From assembly GCA_964491395.1 (NCBI GenBank), contig CAZBGI010000110.1, positions 1-8,996 on the forward strand: a stretch of DNA of 8,996 nucleotides, given 5' to 3'. Origin of the DNA: SKVR01 sp964491395 (GTDB taxonomy: Bacteria; Bacteroidota; Bacteroidia; Bacteroidales; UBA7960). Positions within the stretch are counted from its first letter, which is position 1; every line of letters begins with the position of its first letter. Shown here in pieces: positions 1-7,047 of this stretch. A program made the position numbers and the translations under genes. The notes beneath the pieces are model-generated. The model searched no databases. It was not told where the DNA came from and saw nothing but the letters and a program-made list of their open reading frames with translations.

Positions 1-5
1 CCTTT

Positions 6-2828
6 TTAAAAACTTACCGATACCTCTTCACCGCTATACTCCACTATACTCTCGTATGCTTTAGAAGGCTCTACTCCTGTTCCTTTACCTTCAGAAACCA
101 ATACGATATTAAAAATACGGTCTTTAATAATACCTGGGAAATCTCCTTCCCTCCCTCCTATAATAAGTTTTTTACCGTCATTGTCCCAAGTGAATTTTAT
201 CAGCGAGTATTTTCCCTGCTCGTAATTGTAATTGTCATTTTCATCTTCATACAGAACAAATTCTGCATCCTTTCCGGGATATATCCTGATTTCGAGCGGT
301 GCATCGTTCTTTTCATTCGCGTATTGTACATAAGGCCCAAAAGGAACAATTGAACCAGCCTTAACATAGAGCGGCATAATATCAATGGGGGCATTTGCTT
401 TAATGGTCTGTCCTCCCTTTAACCTGTGGCCTGTCCAGAAATCGAACCATTCTTCGTTGGCAGGTAGATAAACATTTATTTCCTTTTCCCTGTTGAGTTG
501 CGATTCTGCTTTTAAGCGATCAGAGGGTTTTTCCCAGGACAAACTTATCCCTGGCCAACTCTGTTCTTCGAAATATTCAATTTTTATCGGGTATCTTTTA
601 TTGGCATCCAAATGAACAGACGCTGCCACAGGGTTCTGATAGGGTGGCTTCCATTGATCGATGACGAGCTTGTCGCCAATCCATATCTTCACACCTTTCC
701 TGTATGACACGATAAATTTATGGTCGCCGGATTCATCAGAAGAAATCTCCCCAACCCAACGCACACTGAATAAGTTTGCACGGCATCCCACGGGAGGTGC
801 GCCAGCCCAGGAAAAATCGATCTGCTTGTCCCTGGTTTCATTTACGGCTTTTGTAAAATTGACATCGTCATAATAGGTGGCTGTCAACCCTCCCTGTTCA
901 CCCTCTTCAGTAAAAAAGTTTTCAGAAGGTATAATCGTTCCCTGAACTTTGCTGGTGTAATAAAAATTCTCGGTAACGGGTGCAACCAGAAACTCGTTTC
1001 CAAACATGTAAGCATGTCCTGTTTCATACACATTTTTATCGTTTGGAAAAGCCATGGGCAAGCCCCTCATTATGGTGTACTGTTCATTGGTAACCTTCCA
1101 TGCCAGTGAATAGATATATGGCATCAACCGGTATCTCAAATTAGTAAACGTAAGCAACGCATCGTAGGCCCATGATCCGGGTTCTCCAAAATTCCAGGGC
1201 TCGCGGGGTGTCTGCGTACCATGCGAACGGAACAGCGGACAGAATGCCCCGTACTGAAACCACCTCACGTACAACTCCTTGTAAGCATCGTCATTGCATC
1301 CCTCCGGGTACAACGAATTGACATGAAATGCACCTATATCATGTGTCCAATAGGGCAATCCAGACATGCAATAATTGATACCTGCCGAAATCTGTGTTTT
1401 CAACGTTTTAAAGCTTGCAGAAATATCGCCTGACCAGGCAGCGCCCGCGTATCGTTGCTGGCCAGCATACGCCGAACGTGTAAGAATAAAAACCCTCTTA
1501 TCGTCTGTTACATTCCTTTGTCCCTCATATGCAGCTTTGACCGTCATGAGTGAATATGCATTTAAGTATTTCGTCCAGGGCCCTAAGGCAGTGTTTCCGG
1601 CAGAAACAATGGCATCGCGCATTTCCCCGGCTGTATGTACCGGTTTAAACTCCGGTTCAGTGCCATCCATCCACCAGGCGTCTATTCCATAATCAAAAAG
1701 CCCGTTTTTCAGGTGCTTCCAGTAGATTTGCCTGCCCTGGGGGCTGAACGGATCATAAAACCGGCTGTCGGACCAGTGTTGTGTATTAAACAGCAGGTCA
1801 TTCTCTTCCATTTCTTTATAAACAGGAGACTTATTGCCAAAAACCGACCACACGGATATCATCAGGTGAAAATTGTTTTGATGCAATATATCTATCATTT
1901 CGCCCGGATTGGGGAATATCTTTTCATCAAAGAGCAACGCGCTCCAGCCATAATCGCCCCAATACCGCCAATCCTGTACAATATTATCTATAGGAAACTT
2001 ATATTCCCTGAATTGTAAAGCTGTTGAAAGGATATCCTCCCTGTTGACATAACGTTCCTTACTCTGCCAGTAACCATAGGCCCATTTGCCATAGAGAGGG
2101 GCATCTCCTGTAAGATGTCTGTATCCGGCAATTACTTGATCGGGATTCTCACCCGCGATGAAATAATAATCCAGGGCATCGCCATCTTCAGCGTGCCATT
2201 TCAGGATACCGCGGTCGTCTTCATTATTTACAATGTTGTGCGAATAGTTGTCCCACAGCAGCCCGTATGAATTTGTCGACAACAGGAAAGGTACTACTGC
2301 AGCCGTATTGAGCTGAACCAGATCGACCTTCTTCCCGCGATAATTCATATAATCGGTCTGGTGTTGCCCCAACCCGTACAGGCCTTCTTCATCATTTAGA
2401 ACGTATTCGACCTGCATGTTGAGGCACTGGTTTCCAAAGGTATCGGTATCATTATGCAAGAAAAATCTTCTTTCTGCAAGCAGTTTTTCATCATTATTTT
2501 TATAATATTGAACATTACCCTTATTATCGATGAAAACATTGAGCTTATCTGTGCTCAGTAAAAGAGAACCTTTATTCCTTTTTACCGAAAACCGCACATT
2601 ATTTTCAGGTTGCTTTATTACCATAAGGCTTTGGATATCGGGGAACGTGCTGTCGCCTGTTCTGGTTACCCTTATAATATCAGGGCTGTATACCAGCACC
2701 CTTGTCAATAAACTATCGGTTTTGACAATTACACCGTTTTCAATGCTTTGATAATCTGTTTTTTGATTTTTGCATGAAATTATGCCCATTATCAAAATCC
2801 CGGTAATCAGTACATTAACTATTCTCAT
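6..2828 (-). CDS. GH31 alpha-xylosidase-type glycosidase with inserted PA14 domain, lipoprotein
   Basis: Probable alpha-xylosidase removing non-reducing-end alpha-xylose, as from xyloglucan oligosaccharides; the specificity is inferred. The complete 940-residue product starts with a signal ending GIISC (Cys19), a usable lipobox. Order: N-terminal beta-sandwich (about 30-240, with YGLGQHQTDY at 151-160), (beta/alpha)8 barrel (about 245-616), proximal C-terminal beta-sandwich interrupted by PA14 (about 645-769) and resuming at INVYLP (784-789), then a DUF5110-like distal beta-sandwich (about 840-940). The predicted nucleophile is Asp388 in WWMDGTEPE and the acid/base is Asp468 in AWSGD; VQDWRYW (284-290) is the usual GH31 substrate-pocket strand. 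The WWMD-TEP wording and the ISVWSVFG strand (324-331) resemble Cellvibrio Xyl31A and Bacteroides xyloglucan alpha-xylosidases more than alpha-glucosidases. The start is the ATG after an A/T-rich leader without a Shine-Dalgarno. It is the last visible gene of the run and its TAA stop is 5 bases from the window edge. Confidence 0.92.
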   Translation of the reverse strand: MRIVNVLITGILIMGIISCKNQKTDYQSIENGVIVKTDSLLTRVLVYSPDIIRVTRTGDSTFPDIQSLMVIKQPENNVRFSVKRNKGSLLLSTDKLNVFIDNKGNVQYYKNNDEKLLAERRFFLHNDTDTFGNQCLNMQVEYVLNDEEGLYGLGQHQTDYMNYRGKKVDLVQLNTAAVVPFLLSTNSYGLLWDNYSHNIVNNEDDRGILKWHAEDGDALDYYFIAGENPDQVIAGYRHLTGDAPLYGKWAYGYWQSKERYVNREDILSTALQFREYKFPIDNIVQDWRYWGDYGWSALLFDEKIFPNPGEMIDILHQNNFHLMISVWSVFGNKSPVYKEMEENDLLFNTQHWSDSRFYDPFSPQGRQIYWKHLKNGLFDYGIDAWWMDGTEPEFKPVHTAGEMRDAIVSAGNTALGPWTKYLNAYSLMTVKAAYEGQRNVTDDKRVFILTRSAYAGQQRYAGAAWSGDISASFKTLKTQISAGINYCMSGLPYWTHDIGAFHVNSLYPEGCNDDAYKELYVRWFQYGAFCPLFRSHGTQTPREPWNFGEPGSWAYDALLTFTNLRYRLMPYIYSLAWKVTNEQYTIMRGLPMAFPNDKNVYETGHAYMFGNEFLVAPVTENFYYTSKVQGTIIPSENFFTEEGEQGGLTATYYDDVNFTKAVNETRDKQIDFSWAGAPPVGCRANLFSVRWVGEISSDESGDHKFIVSYRKGVKIWIGDKLVIDQWKPPYQNPVAASVHLDANKRYPIKIEYFEEQSWPGISLSWEKPSDRLKAESQLNREKEINVYLPANEEWFDFWTGHRLKGGQTIKANAPIDIMPLYVKAGSIVPFGPYVQYANEKNDAPLEIRIYPGKDAEFVLYEDENDNYNYEQGKYSLIKFTWDNDGKKLIIGGREGDFPGIIKDRIFNIVLVSEGKGTGVEPSKAYESIVEYSGEEVSVSF
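522..896 (-). other. PA14 domain inserted in the downstream GH31 enzyme
   Basis: Residues about 645-769 of the 940-aa GH31 protein form a PA14-type beta-barrel, a module often linked to carbohydrate binding or to shaping an active-site pocket. It opens with GLTATYYDD and contains FSVRWVGEI, the core strand VKIWIGDKLVIDQW, and a final GISLSWEKP strand, all in the usual PA14 order. The Asp-Asp-Gly turn common just before the core strand (as in SDDG-type motifs) is Arg710-Lys711-Gly712 here. The insert interrupts the beta-sandwich that follows the catalytic barrel: the flanking GH31 sequence stops after NEFLVAPVTE and resumes at INVYLPANEEWFDFW. Domain boundaries are approximate. Confidence 0.85.
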
Positions 2829-2895
2829 TTTTTGAAATTTATGTTTAATAAAAATTTAATTCCTGTAAAGTCACGTTTTCCGGAAGAGCCATTCT

Positions 2896-5007
2896 CTATA
2901 ATAATCTTTCAAATACAGGAATGTAATCCACGGGAGCATCTACTTCCATCCATTCACCTTTTGATTGAATTTTCTTCTTACTCCAGAAATCCTTCCATTC
3001 TCCTTCAGGAAAATACACTTTTTTAGTAGTTGCCCCTTCAACAACAACCGGAGCCACGAGGTATTTTTCGCCGAACATGTATTGGTATTCACAGTCATAC
3101 GTTTCTTTGTCATCCGGGAATTCCAGCATCATATGCCGGATAATGGGCGTGCCTGTTTCCCTGTATTCTTTAGCTGCATTTTGAATATAGGGCACCAGTT
3201 CCATATGAATTCGGGCATAATGCTTAAAGTATTGAAATGATTCATTATCTGTCCAAATATCTATTGCAGTAGGCTTGTTTGTCCATAGGTGATCCCTCAT
3301 CAAGGGGGTAAATGCGGCAAACTGGACCCATCGCTTCCAAAGTTCCCTTGACGGGGAATCGCAAAGAATATCGCATGTCCAATTGCCATAACCGCTCAAG
3401 CCGCATGAAATGCCGGATGATATTGCCGATGGGTATCCCAGGTGTTTATCCCAATTGGCATGTTGGTCACCTGCCCATATCATTCTTGAGAATGAAGCCG
3501 AGCCTGCAAATCCGCTACGGGAGAATGTAGCTATATCAGGCTTTATTTCCGAAGACAGCTCATGTGTCAATTTATGGTACACCAATGGATAAGCGTTTGC
3601 ATACTCGTCATTTGAAACAGGATATTCCAAGCCGAAATCTAACGGTTCCCATATATTCTTTTCATTGTCCAAAGCGTAACCAATATCCCCAAAATCTTCC
3701 ATCCACCCATCGAAATTGTCTTTTATGAGCAATTCTGTAAGCACATCCTTCCAAAGCTTGCCCATCAACGGGTTATAAAAATCATATTGCCCTTCTTTCA
3801 TGAAGGTACTATACCTGGGGCCTGGCAAATCTTTTTGAGAATGAAGTACAACACCCAACGAATCGTATAACCTGTAAAAAGGATTGTCGAACTTGTAATA
3901 CAACAGGTCTTTATAACCAAACGGGCGAAGATAAGTTAATGCTTTAAAGCCCAAACTATGAATAGAATCTGTTAATTTTCGATAGTCGGTATAAATTCCC
4001 CGACTCCAATATGGCCAGCCTGTTGACGTATTTGGATCATCCATATCAAATAACCACACTGCCGAAACCGGCATGTCTTTTTGCTTCAACCGCGAGGCTT
4101 TTGCCAAAACAGAATCCTGTCCTTCCAACAAATTAACCCACACCCCATAAGCCCAATCGGACAATTCCGGTTGCCTGCCAATTAACGTTGTGTATTTTTC
4201 AAGGACATCTTTCGGATTTTCTTCCAAAAAAGTATACAACACAAATTTGTCATCTTTTATTGTTGTCATAAAGGATTTGCCTTCGCCACCAAAAGAAAGC
4301 ATCATAATAGCGGCCCCATCGAAATACCATCCTTGCCCATGAGGATTTAACACAAAAGGCACCTGCAAATATGAGGGCTCATAGCGATCCACGCCCATAT
4401 TTTCCTTCTTTATCCAGGAATGATCATGTGGCTGATTAGATATGGTACGCCCATTCAGGTTTGCACCCATGAACCTTTCGCCTCCACCGAAATAAGGGCC
4501 TTTTGCAGAAGTCTTTATCTGGACTGAGTCATATTTTAAATCTGTCAGCAGCTCCCATTTAACAAAACTACCCGATGGGGTGACCCTGATTTTTACCTCA
4601 TCAATTTCCGTGTTTAATATCAAGCCATTGCCATCCCTTCCCGATGAATTTATTTTGCTGATTAATTGGGTTCCCTGTTTATTAAAAAGCACAATTTCAA
4701 TCTTTTGGGTTGTTTGCCCATTTTTTATATTATTGATTATCGTAATAGGCTGGAAACCTATTACAGTCTTGCCGCTTTCCTTACTGATTTCCAACCGCCC
4801 ATCGGCTTCATTTACCACAAAACCCCCCAGGGTATCGTTAAAAGAACTTAACAAGCCAACCGGGCTGAAATGCTCCGAATTCAGGCTGTGATTGAGTTTA
4901 TCATAAAAATCATTTAGCTGTGGGTCATTTTCTTCAACAGGGGAAGCACATCCTATAATACCCATTAAGCATAAATGAATTATGCGTTTCTTTATTAAAT
5001 TCTTCAT
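2896..5007 (-). CDS. GH31 glycosidase of the YihQ-related branch, lipoprotein, substrate unknown
   Basis: Retaining alpha-glycosidase of family GH31 (703 aa). The signal peptide ends GIIGC (Cys20), a usable lipobox, followed by an acidic tail (EEND at 25-28) that resembles surface-export signals of Bacteroidota lipoproteins. An N-terminal beta-sandwich (about 50-270, with FGGGERF near 173-179) precedes the (beta/alpha)8 barrel (about 285-610) and a short C-terminal beta-sandwich ending at 703; there is no DUF5110-like tail. The predicted nucleophile is Asp438 in GWMEDFGD and the acid/base is Asp514 in IWAGDQ, with SRSGFAG at 496-502. The WM-DFG and WAGDQ wording is that of the branch containing E. 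coli sulfoquinovosidase YihQ rather than classic alpha-glucosidases. The sulfonate-recognition residues seem absent: by hand alignment the YihQ Gln288 site is Phe320, and Arg301 has no counterpart in the WPYW stretch (331-334). I therefore do not call it a sulfoquinovosidase. It lies 50 bp after the second esterase and 67 bp before the other GH31 gene. Confidence 0.9.
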   Translation of the reverse strand: MKNLIKKRIIHLCLMGIIGCASPVEENDPQLNDFYDKLNHSLNSEHFSPVGLLSSFNDTLGGFVVNEADGRLEISKESGKTVIGFQPITIINNIKNGQTTQKIEIVLFNKQGTQLISKINSSGRDGNGLILNTEIDEVKIRVTPSGSFVKWELLTDLKYDSVQIKTSAKGPYFGGGERFMGANLNGRTISNQPHDHSWIKKENMGVDRYEPSYLQVPFVLNPHGQGWYFDGAAIMMLSFGGEGKSFMTTIKDDKFVLYTFLEENPKDVLEKYTTLIGRQPELSDWAYGVWVNLLEGQDSVLAKASRLKQKDMPVSAVWLFDMDDPNTSTGWPYWSRGIYTDYRKLTDSIHSLGFKALTYLRPFGYKDLLYYKFDNPFYRLYDSLGVVLHSQKDLPGPRYSTFMKEGQYDFYNPLMGKLWKDVLTELLIKDNFDGWMEDFGDIGYALDNEKNIWEPLDFGLEYPVSNDEYANAYPLVYHKLTHELSSEIKPDIATFSRSGFAGSASFSRMIWAGDQHANWDKHLGYPSAISSGISCGLSGYGNWTCDILCDSPSRELWKRWVQFAAFTPLMRDHLWTNKPTAIDIWTDNESFQYFKHYARIHMELVPYIQNAAKEYRETGTPIIRHMMLEFPDDKETYDCEYQYMFGEKYLVAPVVVEGATTKKVYFPEGEWKDFWSKKKIQSKGEWMEVDAPVDYIPVFERLL

Positions 5008-5057
5008 TGCTCAATTTATATTATTATCTATATTACTTACACCCTCAATGGCCATTC

Positions 5058-7004
5058 CTAATATATAATATCCGTCCTAAAAGGCGAAGCCGGCAACCCT
5101 TCCTTGTTATATAGGTTGCAATCGGGATTATCTGCCCAGGCATACCTGACATAAACAGGCTTTTTTACCTTTGAGGAATATACCAAAACATCATTTTGTT
5201 TGGAAATCCTGGCATCGGCCCAAAAGAAATTACCATCTTCCGCTGCTATTGCAAATCCTTTCAGGTCTTGACCATCAGAAGTAACCAAACCGGAACCTGT
5301 TTCTGTAAAACTTATTATAACCGTGTCTCCATTTATCCCTGCACTGTCAAAGACAGGACCGGAGTGTACTATATTTTTTCCATACGCAACCTTTTCTGCA
5401 GCTAAAAAAAGCCGCCTGCCAACATCATGCTTGTTTTTAGGATGAACATCGTTGGCTTCGCCAATATCAATGGTAACTGCCATTGCCGTATTACCTACGG
5501 CGAGTGTTTTTAACTGGGATTCGCGCAAAAGAGCCCAATTGCTTTCCGAGGGTTTATCCTGTTTAGGCTTATAACCGGGCAACTGAACAAAAATGAAGGG
5601 CCAATCTGCAACTCCTTTTTCCTTGCGCCACCCATTGATCAGGGACGGGAATAATTCGGCATATTCCCTGGCCCTGCTTTCATTATTGGTATTTGCTTCG
5701 CCCTGGTACCAAATCACCCCTTTCATCCCGTAGTCAATGACAGGCTCAACCATGCCTTTATACAACCCTGAAGGAAGGGAAGCAACAGAACTGAAAGGAA
5801 ACCCGGGAAATGATCCCGGTCCCGATACAAATGCGCATTTCCATTCGCCGGTTAATGGGATGCTATCATTGTCCAAATAAATCTTCATTGCGTTTTTGGG
5901 CCCGCCAAACCCTCCATTGCTGGCAAAATCAGCAACTGCTATTGCTACCTGGTTTTCCCCTTTCCTCAGGTGTTTTCCATTTACCTGATATTCACGTAGC
6001 TGATCCCACCACGTGCCGTTCCCTACAAACTGGCCGTTAATGAAGGTGGCATCCACGTCATCAATTGTCCCAAGGTGCATCTCTATATCTTCCCCATCCC
6101 AGTTATCGGGCAAATAGAAAGAACGAACAAGCCAAAATAATCCATCTTGTTGTGGATAGGCATTTGTTTCAAAATATTCGGGCGCTTGTATGACCTTCCA
6201 TTTATTTTCATTTATTTTTTGGTAATCAAAATCATTTAAGATGTTTAACGACCATTTTTTTTGTTTTTCCTCAATCATTTCTTTGGTCTCGGCAATGCTG
6301 GTGTTTTTCTCAAATATTTCATAGTACTTTGGGAATTCTTTGATAGATTCTTCGGTCATCCACTGCTCTATGGCGGTACCCCCATTGCTACTGCTGATTA
6401 TACCTACCGGAACATTATGTTTTTCAAAAAGTTCTTTTGCGAAAAAATATGCCGCGGCTGAAAAATCAAGAACACTAACACTGTCTGTCTCCTGCCACCC
6501 TCCCGTTCCAACATCATCGCAAACAGAAGCAGAACTTTTCTTATCGACATTAATAAACCTTATTTGATTATTCGAACAAGTTTTTATTGCCTGTCCATAG
6601 ACATCTGCAAGCAATCCCATGGTGTATGCCATATTCGATTGGCCAGATGCCAGCCATACTTCCCCTGCCATAACATCTTCGATCTTAATCGTGTCATTGC
6701 CAATCAAGTACAGAGAATATGGCCCACCAACCCGAAGGGGGGGGAGTGTTGCTTTCCATGAAGAGTCTGCCCCCACTTCAATACATTTTGTTTTTCCATC
6801 AATTTGAAGTTGAATGCTACTCCCCGGTGTTGCCTTCCCCCATATATTATTCTCTTGTTCCTGCTGCAACACCATGTTATCGGAGAATATACCAGGTAAA
6901 ATAATTTTTGCGGCATTTGGTTTCATCGTGCATTGTGAAAAAACAATGGATATCAACATGGATAAAAGGGATAGTTTTATAGCAGAATTTAATGTCTTCA
7001 TCAT
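5058..7004 (-). CDS. SGNH/SASA-family carbohydrate O-acetylesterase (CE20-like), second paralogue
   Basis: Exported esterase with the same split SGNH architecture as its upstream neighbour, probably acting on the same glycan. The open frame extends to a TTG at 7013, but adjacent ATG codons at 7004 and 7001 fit a signal peptide better; numbering here is from 7004 (648 aa). Landmarks are the nucleophile block SGQSNM with Ser123, NGGT at 207-210, WYQGE at 432-436, and DVHP with Asp519 and His521. An inserted jelly-roll (about 269-392) contains the typical GH2-like FINGQFVG segment. The N-terminus is a hydrophobic signal ending VFSQC. Gln directly before Cys is poor for signal peptidase II, so this may be a soluble secreted protein cut after VFS rather than a lipoprotein. 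The gap to the upstream gene is about 43 bp and the stop is TAG. Its coding strand carries a run of eight C near residue 88. The two paralogues are clearly diverged, for example in the Gly block (SSNGG here, SAWGG upstream), so different acetyl positions or substrates are possible. Confidence 0.88.
   Translation of the reverse strand: MMKTLNSAIKLSLLSMLISIVFSQCTMKPNAAKIILPGIFSDNMVLQQEQENNIWGKATPGSSIQLQIDGKTKCIEVGADSSWKATLPPLRVGGPYSLYLIGNDTIKIEDVMAGEVWLASGQSNMAYTMGLLADVYGQAIKTCSNNQIRFINVDKKSSASVCDDVGTGGWQETDSVSVLDFSAAAYFFAKELFEKHNVPVGIISSSNGGTAIEQWMTEESIKEFPKYYEIFEKNTSIAETKEMIEEKQKKWSLNILNDFDYQKINENKWKVIQAPEYFETNAYPQQDGLFWLVRSFYLPDNWDGEDIEMHLGTIDDVDATFINGQFVGNGTWWDQLREYQVNGKHLRKGENQVAIAVADFASNGGFGGPKNAMKIYLDNDSIPLTGEWKCAFVSGPGSFPGFPFSSVASLPSGLYKGMVEPVIDYGMKGVIWYQGEANTNNESRAREYAELFPSLINGWRKEKGVADWPFIFVQLPGYKPKQDKPSESNWALLRESQLKTLAVGNTAMAVTIDIGEANDVHPKNKHDVGRRLFLAAEKVAYGKNIVHSGPVFDSAGINGDTVIISFTETGSGLVTSDGQDLKGFAIAAEDGNFFWADARISKQNDVLVYSSKVKKPVYVRYAWADNPDCNLYNKEGLPASPFRTDIIY
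5829..6200 (-). other. Jelly-roll domain inserted in the second esterase
   Basis: Residues about 269-392 (numbering from the ATG at 7004) carry the same GH2-like module as the paralogue: LFWLVRSFYLP, DDVDATFINGQFVG and KGENQVAIAVADF. The entry strand is less typical than in the first esterase, lacking the DDSSW signature, which shows how far the copies have diverged. Confidence 0.72.
6737..6744 (-). repeat. Homopolymer tract of eight C on the coding strand
   Basis: Eight consecutive G on the plus strand, read as C on the coding strand, sit within the Leu-Pro-Pro-Leu codons near residue 88 of the second esterase. The matching site in the first esterase (LPALEAGGPY) has no such tract. A run of this length can slip during replication or sequencing; a one-base change would truncate the protein before its catalytic Ser. 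Confidence 0.9.
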
Positions 7005-7047
7005 GATTGGCAATTTGATTTAAAAATATTTTTAGATACTATTCTCA

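Noticed and set aside
1375..2018. Overlapping plus-strand open frames of 105 and 127 codons opposite the large GH31 gene
   Set aside because: No domain or start context is apparent, and they are fully covered by the conserved GH31 barrel on the other strand.
2896..5007. Calling the 703-aa GH31 protein a sulfoquinovosidase
   Set aside because: The overall branch fits, but the Gln and Arg that recognise the sulfonate in YihQ appear to be missing in the hand alignment.
5047..5056. Perfect palindrome AATGGCCATT just after the second esterase stop, with TTCCGGAA at 2878-2885 and TAAAAATATTTTTA at 7021-7034 in the other two gaps
   Set aside because: They have different sequences, no loop for a stable hairpin and no U-tract after a GC stem; short palindromes like these are expected by chance in AT-rich spacers, so I do not call terminators or operators.
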